From Caulobacter sp. B11 (lineage in GTDB: Bacteria > Pseudomonadota > Alphaproteobacteria > Caulobacterales > Caulobacteraceae), in contig NZ_PEGG01000027.1 in the NCBI RefSeq assembly GCF_002737765.1, positions 1-11,271 on the forward strand: DNA of 11,271 bases, in the 5' to 3' direction. Below are positions 1 through 6,123 of the stretch, in pieces. The notes below the pieces were generated by a model. It had not been told where the DNA came from. It made no database searches and saw nothing but the letters and a program-made list of their open reading frames with translations. How positions within the stretch are numbered: the first letter of the stretch is position 1; every line of letters starts with the position of its first letter. The translations under genes were made by a program, and so were the position numbers.

Positions 1-19
1 CGCTCCGCCGCCTCCCCAA

Positions 20-41
20 CTCGCCGGTGAAAATCGGCGAG
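20..41. other. Stem-loop with GAAA tetraloop beside the RNase T2 stop
   Basis: A 9-bp inverted repeat (20-28 with 33-41, including one G-T pair) closes on GAAA, a stable GNRA-type loop if read on the plus strand. It lies 15 bp beyond the minus-strand stop codon of the RNase T2 gene, where a terminator would be expected. No T-run follows on either strand, so intrinsic termination is uncertain. It could equally be a 3'-end stabilising hairpin or belong to a gene outside the window. The rest of 1-56 holds nothing I can assign. Confidence 0.35.
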
Positions 42-56
42 GCCGCCAACCCGTGT

Positions 57-767
57 CTAGCCCTTCGGCGTCACCCGCACGGCCACATTGTCGGGCGTGC
101 CATTGCCGCCGCGACAGGCGGCCGGCTTGAACGCCAGGTCCAGGCAGACCCAGACCTCGGTCAGGCGATTGTCCTTCTTGACCCGCACGTTCAGGCCGTC
201 GCGGGTCAGGCCGCGATTGCGCTTGAGGAAGGCGTCGCGCACCTGGCCGGCGGTCATCCAGTCGCCGGGACCGGGCTTGAGGTCGGGCACGTTGAGGGTC
301 TCGCGCACCGCCCGGGCCTTGGCGAAATAGGCCTCGGGCGTGGCCCATTCGCAGGTGCCGTGCGCCTGCCACTCATGCTGCAGCAGCCAGGGCGAGGGGG
401 TCATGCACAGATTGGCCTTCACCGTCCTGAGGCTGATCTGGGCGCCGGGCTTGCAGTAGCGGGGGTGGACGCGATCGGGACCGTTGGGCCACAGGCCGTG
501 CACGGTGAAGCCAAAACGGTTGGCCTGGCACTGGATGGCCTTGTCCGACTCGGCGATGCCCGACCGGCAGGCCTCGGGCGACCAGTAGAGGGCCAGCAGA
601 TAGGCGGCGGTCGGGATGTCGGTATGGATCTCGTCGGCCGGCGGAACCTCGACCGGGGCCGGGGTCACCTGACGCGGCACGGCGCAGGCCTTCAGACCGG
701 CGGCCTGGGCGACGCTCGCCAGACTCAGGGCGGCGAAGGCGGCGGCGAGGGCGATCCTGGACGACAT
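57..767 (-). CDS. Secreted RNase T2-family ribonuclease
   Basis: This is a 236-residue endoribonuclease of the RNase T2 / RNase I family, which cleaves single-stranded RNA through a 2',3'-cyclic phosphate with little base specificity. Both catalytic segments are present: CAS-I FTVHGLWPN (His90) and CAS-II HEWQAHGTC (His131, Glu132, His136). The first ~22 residues form a signal peptide (short positive start, Ala/Leu-rich core, AQA cleavage site), so the mature enzyme should be periplasmic or secreted. Eight cysteines outside the signal peptide (28, 67, 80, 105, 121, 139, 208, 218) could form disulfides, which fits export. The start is supported by GGAG (complement of 776-779) 8 nt upstream of the ATG. 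It appears to be a single-gene unit with its own promoter. The family and catalytic residues are clear; the biological role (nutrient phosphate, RNA scavenging) is inferred. Confidence 0.93.
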   Translation of the reverse strand: MSSRIALAAAFAALSLASVAQAAGLKACAVPRQVTPAPVEVPPADEIHTDIPTAAYLLALYWSPEACRSGIAESDKAIQCQANRFGFTVHGLWPNGPDRVHPRYCKPGAQISLRTVKANLCMTPSPWLLQHEWQAHGTCEWATPEAYFAKARAVRETLNVPDLKPGPGDWMTAGQVRDAFLKRNRGLTRDGLNVRVKKDNRLTEVWVCLDLAFKPAACRGGNGTPDNVAVRVTPKG

Positions 768-792
768 GGGCGGGGCTCCGAAACTGGCGGCG

Positions 793-821
793 ATTTGCGT
801 GGGGACGACCTAGATCGTCAA
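793..821 (-). promoter_or_regulatory. Candidate promoter for the RNase T2 gene
   Basis: On the minus strand, TTGACG (821-816) is a good -35 match. After 17 bp, GCAAAT (798-793) is a weak -10 with only partial resemblance to either TATAAT or the Caulobacter GCTANAWC element. The implied transcript start would leave a leader of about 20 nt containing the GGAG ribosome-binding site. Motif spacing is the only support. Confidence 0.35.
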
Positions 822-876
822 GTCAGGGGTTGATCGGTTTGGAGTATGCCGTTTGGCTGCCGCAATAATTTCCGCC

Positions 877-994
877 TCCCCGGCGAAGGCCGGGGCCCAG
901 ATTCAGCCTGAGCCTCTTGGGTTGATGCGCCTCCCGCCCCAGCCGGATCACCGCCGCCCGGGGGTTCGACCTGGGCCCCGGCCTTCGCCGGGGA
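877..994. repeat. Pair of 24-bp inverted G+C-rich intergenic repeats
   Basis: Positions 877-900 and 971-994 are perfect reverse complements over 24 bp, separated by 70 bp. Each arm is also a hairpin on its own: CCCCGGC and GCCGGGG flank a 4-nt loop (GAAG in the left arm, CTTC in the right). The pair sits between the 3' end of the LysE-family gene and the promoter region of the RNase gene, the only sizeable non-coding stretch in the left half (768-1028). I recall similar CCCCGGCGAAGGCCGGGG elements scattered between genes in Caulobacterales and sphingomonads, so this is probably a dispersed REP-like element. A role in terminating lysE-family transcription, or as a non-autonomous mobile repeat, is inference. 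Confidence 0.7.
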
Positions 995-1028
995 AACGGC
1001 ATTTCAGGTGACTGAGCCGATCAGAGCC

Positions 1029-1661
1029 CTACCGCCCGCTCTCGGTCGCCATCCGCACCGCCAGCCCGCCCAGCACCGTGGCCATCAGCCAGCGCTGGAC
1101 CAGGGCGAAGCCGGGGCGGCCGGCCAGGAACAGGGCGATGGTCCCGGCCCCCAGGCAGAACAGGCTGTTGATCGTCAGGCTGACGGCGATCTGGGTCGCG
1201 CCCAGCACCAGGGACTGGCCCATCACCCCGCCGCGGGCCGGGTCGATAAACTGCGGCAGCAGCGACAGATAGAGCATGGCCGCCTTGGGGTTCAGCAGAT
1301 TGGTCAGGAAGCCCATGCTGATCAGCCGGCGGGCCGAATCCTGGGGCAGGTCGCGCACCTGGAACGGCGAGCGGCCCCCCGGCCGGATCGCCGACCAGGC
1401 CAGCCAGGCCAGGTACAGGGCCCCGGCGATCTTGAGGATCTCATAGGCGATCGGAGCGGCCATCAGCAGGGCGGTGATGCCGAACGCCGCGCAGACCAGA
1501 TAGACCACGAAGCCCGCCGCCGTGCCGATCAGCGAGACGATGCCGGCCATCGGCCCCTGGCTGATCGAGCGGCTGACCAGATACAGCATGTTGGGGCCCG
1601 GGGTCAGGGCCATGCCCAGGCAGAGCAGGGCGAAGGCGATCAGGGTCGTGGCCTGGGGCAT
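1029..1661 (-). CDS. LysE/RhtB-family amino-acid exporter
   Basis: A 210-residue inner-membrane protein of the LysE/RhtB efflux family, which exports amino acids or related small metabolites using the ion gradient. The family signature near the N-terminus is present ([20 protein letters not shown], residues 16-35), as is the central [15 protein letters not shown] segment (124-138). About six hydrophobic spans (roughly 4-28, 40-66, 73-93, 113-137, 148-178, 189-205) match the usual topology and length. An ATG 30 codons further upstream is open, but I chose the ATG at 1661. A GGAG lies 6 nt upstream, the protein then has the normal family length, and the extra N-terminus is not hydrophobic or family-like. 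It is divergent from rlmN with 137 bp between. The substrate (homoserine, threonine, lysine or other) cannot be read from sequence. Confidence 0.9.
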   Translation of the reverse strand: MPQATTLIAFALLCLGMALTPGPNMLYLVSRSISQGPMAGIVSLIGTAAGFVVYLVCAAFGITALLMAAPIAYEILKIAGALYLAWLAWSAIRPGGRSPFQVRDLPQDSARRLISMGFLTNLLNPKAAMLYLSLLPQFIDPARGGVMGQSLVLGATQIAVSLTINSLFCLGAGTIALFLAGRPGFALVQRWLMATVLGGLAVRMATESGR

Positions 1662-1732
1662 GGCGATCTCCGGCGAGATCACCGCCTGTGCGCCGGGTCT
1701 CGCCGCGCCGCAACCCCAAAGGCCGGCGGCTT

Positions 1733-1761
1733 TTGGAAAACCGGCCATCAAGTGCTATATC
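1733..1761 (+). promoter_or_regulatory. Probable housekeeping promoter of rlmN
   Basis: GCTATATC (1754-1761) fits the Caulobacter housekeeping -10 element GCTANAWC exactly. TTGGAA (1733-1738) lies upstream at a spacing normal for this promoter class. Transcription would begin near 1768, giving a leader of about 30 nt before the TTG start of rlmN at 1799. The promoter lies downstream of the alternative ATG at 1688 in the same frame, which argues against that longer start. Confidence 0.6.
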
Positions 1762-1798
1762 GGGCCCTCCCGTCACACCCCCGCCCCCGGACCGCCCC

Positions 1799-3004
1799 TT
1801 GAGCGTCACCCTCGACCTGTCGCGCGTCTCCGGCGCGGCCCCCGCCGTCCCGGCCCCGATCAACCTGTCGGGCCTGACCCGCGCCCAGATGGTCGCGGTT
1901 CTGACCGAGTCCGGCGTCGTCGAGCACGGCAAGGCCAAGATGCGGGCCACCCAGGTGTTCCGCTGGCTGCACCATCGCGGCGTCACCGATTTCGCCCAGA
2001 TGACCGATGTCGCCAAGGAGACCCGGGCCCGGCTGGCCGAGCGGTTCAGCGTCTCGCGGCCCGAGATCGTCGAGCGCCAGGTCTCCAAGGACGGCACCCG
2101 CAAGTGGCTGATCCGCATGGGCCCCGGCATCGAGGTCGAGACCGTCTATATCCCCTCGGTCGGCCGCGCCGGGGCTTTGTGCGTCTCCAGCCAGGTCGGC
2201 TGCACCCTGAACTGCAGCTTCTGCCACACCGGCACCCAGGCCCTGGTGCGCAACCTGACCGCCGCCGAGATCGTCGCCCAGGTGCAGATCGCCAAGGACG
2301 ACCTGGCCGAATGGCCGTCGGACAAGGACGACCGCCTGCTGAGCAACATCGTGTTCATGGGCATGGGCGAGCCGCTCTACAATCTGGGTTCGGTGGCCGA
2401 CGCCATCGACATCATCAGCGACAACGAGGGCATCGCCATCTCGCGGCGGCGGATCACGGTGTCGACCTCGGGCGTCGTGCCGCAGCTGCAGGCCCTGGGC
2501 GAGAAGACCCAGGCCATGCTGGCCATCAGCCTGCACGCCACCAACGACGCCCTGCGCGACGTGCTGGTGCCGCTGAACAAGAAGTACCCGCTGGCCCAGC
2601 TGATGGCCGGCATCCGCGCCTATCCCGGCCTCAGCAACGCCCGCCGGGTGACGTTCGAATATGTGATGCTCAAGGGCGTCAATGACAGCCTCGACGAGGC
2701 CCGCGCCCTGGTGAAGCTGATCAAGGGCCTGCCGGCCAAGGTCAATCTGATCCCGTTCAATCCCTGGCCGGGCAGCGACTATCAGTGCTCCGACTGGGCG
2801 ACCATCGAGGCCTTCGGCGCGATCCTCAACAAGGCCGGCTATTCCTCGCCGATCCGCACGCCCCGGGGCCGCGACATCCTGGCCGCCTGCGGCCAGCTGA
2901 AGAGCGAGAGCGAAAAGGTCCGCGCCTCGGCCCTGCGCCAGCTGTCCATGGCCGCCATGGCCGGCGTGCTGGATGATGACGATGATGGGGACGAGGCGGC
3001 CTAA
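1799..3004 (+). CDS. rlmN: Dual-specificity RlmN: 23S rRNA A2503 / tRNA A37 C2-methyltransferase
   Basis: A radical-SAM enzyme of 401 residues that methylates C2 of adenosine 2503 in 23S rRNA and of A37 in some tRNAs, tuning ribosome fidelity and nascent-chain sensing in the cytoplasm. The 4Fe-4S motif is GCTLNCSFC with Cys135, Cys139 and Cys142. Cys128 (LCVSSQVGC) and Cys364 (LAACGQLK) correspond to the two extra catalytic cysteines (118 and 355) of the E. coli enzyme. [17 protein letters not shown] and [13 protein letters not shown] are further family blocks. The ORF is open from an ATG at 1688, but I place the start at TTG 1799. The sequence from there ([10 protein letters not shown]) is what I recall for Caulobacter RlmN, and a good promoter lies between the two. 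The ribosome-binding site before TTG is weak (GGA only). The C-terminus is an acidic Asp/Glu tail. It is probably the first gene of a plus-strand unit. Confidence 0.96.
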   Translation: MSVTLDLSRVSGAAPAVPAPINLSGLTRAQMVAVLTESGVVEHGKAKMRATQVFRWLHHRGVTDFAQMTDVAKETRARLAERFSVSRPEIVERQVSKDGTRKWLIRMGPGIEVETVYIPSVGRAGALCVSSQVGCTLNCSFCHTGTQALVRNLTAAEIVAQVQIAKDDLAEWPSDKDDRLLSNIVFMGMGEPLYNLGSVADAIDIISDNEGIAISRRRITVSTSGVVPQLQALGEKTQAMLAISLHATNDALRDVLVPLNKKYPLAQLMAGIRAYPGLSNARRVTFEYVMLKGVNDSLDEARALVKLIKGLPAKVNLIPFNPWPGSDYQCSDWATIEAFGAILNKAGYSSPIRTPRGRDILAACGQLKSESEKVRASALRQLSMAAMAGVLDDDDDGDEAA

Positions 3005-3100
3005 GGCGCGCGACGGGCGCCCCTGCCAGGCGATCCCTCTACGCAAGGCGCGGCGAGCCTGCTAGGTCTTGCAAGGTCCAATTCGGGGTTCACCATCTCC

Positions 3101-3529
3101 ATGCCGTCACAGCTCCAGTCGCCCGAGATCCAGGCCTTCGCCCAGGGCTTTCCGGTCACCCTGATGCATGCGGGGGTCACCCTGTTCATGCTGATCCTGG
3201 GCGCCACCCTCTACGCCATGCTGACCCCGCATCGCGAGATCAAGCTGATCCGCGAGGGCAACGCCGCCGCCGCACTGTCGCTGGGCGGGGTGCTGGTCGG
3301 CCTGGCCATCCCGCTGGGCGTGTCGCTGACCGCCTCGACCTCGGTGATCGAGATCGTCATCTGGGGCGCGGCGACCATCGCCATCCAGCTTCTGGTGTTC
3401 CGGATCACCGACGTGATCCTGACCGGCCTGCCCGAGCGCATCCACGAGGGCGAGGTGGCCGCGGCCGCCCTGCTGGTCGGGGCCAAGATCGCCACCGCCC
3501 TGATCCTCGCCGCCGCCGTGGCCGGCTGA
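3101..3529 (+). CDS. DUF350-family four-helix membrane protein
   Basis: A 142-residue integral membrane protein resembling the DUF350 / YjfL family, whose function is not established. Hydrophobic spans lie at about 18-41, 57-79, 83-104 and 119-140. The conserved N-terminal style (start of TM1 followed by a short loop LTPHREIKLIREGNAAAAL) and the second pair of helices starting near VTASTSV/VIEIV-type sequence fit the family. The small size and even number of spans suggest a bundle with both termini on the same side. It starts 96 bp after rlmN and ends 25 bp before the protease gene, so it is likely cotranscribed with the protease and perhaps with rlmN. The ribosome-binding site is poor and no convincing promoter was found in 3005-3100. 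The family call is from pattern recognition, not a profile search. Confidence 0.8.
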   Translation: MPSQLQSPEIQAFAQGFPVTLMHAGVTLFMLILGATLYAMLTPHREIKLIREGNAAAALSLGGVLVGLAIPLGVSLTASTSVIEIVIWGAATIAIQLLVFRITDVILTGLPERIHEGEVAAAALLVGAKIATALILAAAVAG

Positions 3530-3554
3530 CGGAGCCCGGCGCGGAGCCCCTAGC

Positions 3555-4385
3555 GTGCAGTTTCCCAGGCTTCCCGATTGGCTGGTTTACGGAGCGGTGG
3601 TCGCCGCCCTGCTGGTCGTGGCCGTCGGTCGCCAGGAGCGCTCCGACGCGCCGCCGCCGCCGCCGCCTGTGCCGGGCGGCGAAGGCTTGCCGCTGGGCCC
3701 GTCCTCGCCCTTCGACCCCTCGATCGTCGTCCAGGTGCCCGACCAGACCACCCCGGGGGTCGGCACGGCCTTCTCGGTGGATGACGGCGGCACCTGGCTG
3801 ACCGCCCGCCACGTGGTCGAGGGCTGCAAGAACGCCGCCATCGTCGTGGCCGACGGTCGCGGCGTGGCCGCCAAGATCACCCTGGACCCGCACGGCGACG
3901 CCGCCATCCTGACCACAGAGGGCGGCGCTCCGGCCGTGCCGCTGGGCCTGGACCGGCCGCTGCGGCGCGGCGACCGCGCCTTCCATCCGGGCTTCCCCCA
4001 GGGCCATCCCGGCGAGGCCGCCTCGCGGCTGCTGGGGCGTGAGAATCTTGTCGTCCGCGGTCGGGGCGCGCGCACCGAGCCGGTGCTGGTCTGGGCCGAG
4101 GTCGGTCGCACCGACAGCCTCAAGGGCACCCTGGCCGGCCTGTCCGGCGCCCCGGCCCTCGACAGCGCCGGCCGGGTGATCGGGGTCACGGTCGCCGAAA
4201 GCCCCCGCCGGGGCCGCATCTACACCACCGCGCCGGAAACCCTGCGCACACTGCTGGGCGAGAACCGCCGCCGCACCGCCTCCTTCGCCATGGGCGAGGC
4301 GATCACCACCGAGAACTATGGCCGCGTCGCCGACGGCCTGCGCCGCGACCTGCGCGTGGCCCAGGTGGTTTGCCTGGGGATCTAG
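3555..4385 (+). CDS. Membrane-anchored trypsin-like serine protease
   Basis: A 276-residue protein with one N-terminal membrane span (about 10-24), a proline-rich linker (residues 33-40, encoded by a CCG repeat near 3650-3667) and a chymotrypsin-fold protease domain from about 58. The triad is readable: His86 in LTARHVVEGC, Asp115 in DPHGDAAIL and Ser197 in GLSGAPALDSAGRVIGV. The oxyanion segment is LSGAP rather than the usual GNSGGP, so specificity or activity may differ from DegP-type enzymes. No PDZ domain follows; the last ~60 residues are short and helical-looking. The domain is predicted to face the periplasm. It starts with GTG, supported by GGAG 8 nt upstream (3543-3546). It follows the DUF350 gene by 25 bp, suggesting an operon and possibly a functional pair. 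The stop codon overlaps that of ampG on the other strand. Confidence 0.85.
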   Translation: MQFPRLPDWLVYGAVVAALLVVAVGRQERSDAPPPPPPVPGGEGLPLGPSSPFDPSIVVQVPDQTTPGVGTAFSVDDGGTWLTARHVVEGCKNAAIVVADGRGVAAKITLDPHGDAAILTTEGGAPAVPLGLDRPLRRGDRAFHPGFPQGHPGEAASRLLGRENLVVRGRGARTEPVLVWAEVGRTDSLKGTLAGLSGAPALDSAGRVIGVTVAESPRRGRIYTTAPETLRTLLGENRRRTASFAMGEAITTENYGRVADGLRRDLRVAQVVCLGI

Positions 4386-6094
4386 GCTGCCGCCTCTTCC
4401 GCCGCCGCCTTGCCGATATTCCCCTGCCGCGCCGCGACCAGGAACGACAGGGCGATGGCCGCCACGCCGATCACCGCCGTATAGAGGAAGAAGGCCGTAT
4501 AGCCCGCCGCCATGGCCGGGGCGCTGACGCCCAGCTTGGCGCCGGCGGCGGTGAAGCTTTCCGGCGGCAGTCGGGTGAACAGGCCTTTGAGGGCCCCGAT
4601 CGGTCCGCCGGCCTCGGCCGCGATCGCCGAGGCCTCGACGATGCGCCCCGATTGCGAGGCGATCAGCTTGCCCGGCAGGGCGTAGAGCGACGAGAACAGC
4701 GCGTATTGGGTGGCCGTGAACCCGGCCGAGGTCAGGCTGGACATGTAGGCGATCAGGGCCGTGCCGGCGACGCCGCCGGCGATGTTGTCGATACAGATGG
4801 CCGCGAACAGCACGCCGGTATCGTGGCCGCTCATGGCCAGCCAGGCGAAGACCAGATTGCTGATCGGCTGGGCGAAGGCGCCGACGATCAGGGCCCTCAT
4901 CAGGCCGAACCGCGCCACCACAACCCCGCCCAGGAACACGCCGGCCATCGAGGCGATGATGCCGAACACCTTGCGGATCTCGGCGATCTCGGTCAGCGAA
5001 AAGCCCATGTCGCGATAGAACGGGTTCATGATGTTGAGCACGAAGTCCGAGACCCGATAGACGCAGATGGTCGCCAGGATCAGGCCGGCCACGCCCGAGA
5101 AGCGGGTCAAGAACTCCTTGAGCGGCGAATAGAGCGCCGTTGACAGATAGACGCCCGGCTTGGTCGGCACCTTGGGGATCGGCCAGGCCGCGACCACGAT
5201 CACGCCCAGTCCGGCCAGGACCCCGACCAGCTGCAGCCAGACGCCGTTGGGCTTGGCCTTCCAGGCCGCCTCCAGGGCCTCGCCGCCGACGAAGTTCGAC
5301 AACAGGCCGGCGTCCCCCGACAGGCCCGAGCCGACCAGCAGGGCCCCGACCAGCAGGATGGCCAGCCGCATGAGCCACTCGGCGATCTCCAGAGCCTTGG
5401 GCTGGGTGACGCCCTCGGTATGGATCGGACGGATCTGGTGGGCCTGTTCGCGCGGCGCCATCAGGGTGGAGAACACCCCCACCGACATGGCCGCCGCCAT
5501 GGCCAGGTACGAGATATTCCAGCCGAAGCGCTCGGCCAGCAGTAGCGGCACGGCCCCGGCCATGATCATCGCCCCGCGATAGCCCCACTGCACGGCCACG
5601 GCCATCTGGCCCTGACGCTCGGTGTCGACCACCTCGATGCGCCAGGCGTCGATGACGATGTCCTGGCTGGCGGTGGCGAAGCCGACCATCACCGCGACGG
5701 CGGCCATCAGGGGAAGATTGGCGGCCGGATCGATCCCCGAAATCAGCAGCAGGCCGCCGATGATCACCGCCTGGCAGACCAGCATCCAGGCGCGGCGATG
5801 GCCGACGAGCTCATGCAGGACCGGCACCTTGGTGCGGTCGATCAGCGGGGCCCAGAGAAACTTGAACGAGAAGCTGAGGGTCGCCAGGCTGAAGAAACCG
5901 ATCACCGCCAGCGACAGGCCGGCGTCCCGCAGCCACAGCGACAGGGTGTCGAAGATCAGCATGTAGGGCAGGCCGGAGCTGAACCCTAGGCCCAGCATCA
6001 CCAGGCTGCGTCGCTCGCCGAAGAAGGCCAGGGTCTGCAGAAGGGTCTTTTTCGGCGCCGCCCCGTCTGGCGCGGACTTGGGCTGGTCGGTCAT
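4382..6094 (-). CDS. ampG: AmpG-family muropeptide permease
   Basis: A 570-residue major-facilitator protein of the AmpG family, which imports GlcNAc-anhydroMurNAc peptides from the periplasm for peptidoglycan recycling. In bacteria with inducible beta-lactamases it also supplies the inducing signal. Family sequence is clear near the N-terminus: LGLGFSSGLPYMLIFDTLSL (35-54), FKFLWAPLIDR (77-87) and ASQDIVIDAWRIE (142-154). Conserved C-terminal-half blocks are RVSDFVLNIMNPFYRDMGFS (347-366) and ATQYALFSSLYALPGK (461-476). Compared with E. coli AmpG (491 residues) it is longer. Much of the extra length lies between the two MFS halves (about 215-325), where two further hydrophobic segments (242-258, 286-303) occur. 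The start has GGGGA 8 nt upstream. It is last in the yifB-shkA-ampG run, 29 bp after shkA. I recall AmpG being needed for BlaA beta-lactamase expression in C. crescentus. Confidence 0.92.
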   Translation of the reverse strand: MTDQPKSAPDGAAPKKTLLQTLAFFGERRSLVMLGLGFSSGLPYMLIFDTLSLWLRDAGLSLAVIGFFSLATLSFSFKFLWAPLIDRTKVPVLHELVGHRRAWMLVCQAVIIGGLLLISGIDPAANLPLMAAVAVMVGFATASQDIVIDAWRIEVVDTERQGQMAVAVQWGYRGAMIMAGAVPLLLAERFGWNISYLAMAAAMSVGVFSTLMAPREQAHQIRPIHTEGVTQPKALEIAEWLMRLAILLVGALLVGSGLSGDAGLLSNFVGGEALEAAWKAKPNGVWLQLVGVLAGLGVIVVAAWPIPKVPTKPGVYLSTALYSPLKEFLTRFSGVAGLILATICVYRVSDFVLNIMNPFYRDMGFSLTEIAEIRKVFGIIASMAGVFLGGVVVARFGLMRALIVGAFAQPISNLVFAWLAMSGHDTGVLFAAICIDNIAGGVAGTALIAYMSSLTSAGFTATQYALFSSLYALPGKLIASQSGRIVEASAIAAEAGGPIGALKGLFTRLPPESFTAAGAKLGVSAPAMAAGYTAFFLYTAVIGVAAIALSFLVAARQGNIGKAAAEEAAA

Positions 6095-6123
6095 GCGGTG
6101 GGTCCCCTTGCGGGGCGCCCCGC

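Noticed and set aside
1662..1751. N-terminal extension of the LysE-family exporter from the ATG at 1751.
   Set aside because: The extra 30 residues are not family-like and the downstream ATG has GGAG at proper spacing.
1441..2130. Long ORFs on the opposite strand or other frames across the lysE-family/rlmN region, including 1522-2685 plus and 1748-3046 minus.
   Set aside because: They overlap strongly recognised genes, have Arg/Gly/His/Gln/Ala/Pro-rich low-complexity translations typical of shadow frames in high-G+C DNA, and show no family motif.
3005..3100. GCTAGGTC near 3061 as a -10 for the DUF350 gene.
   Set aside because: It mismatches the GCTANAWC element at one position and has no recognisable -35 at the right spacing.
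3650..3668. CCG trinucleotide tract as a phase-variable repeat.
   Set aside because: The unit is a codon multiple encoding a proline spacer, so slippage would change linker length rather than switch the gene off, and the tract is short.
3405..5588. 727-codon minus-strand ORF overlapping ampG and the protease gene.
   Set aside because: It is a frame-shifted shadow of ampG that continues antisense through the protease gene; the composition is Arg/Gly-rich without domain motifs.
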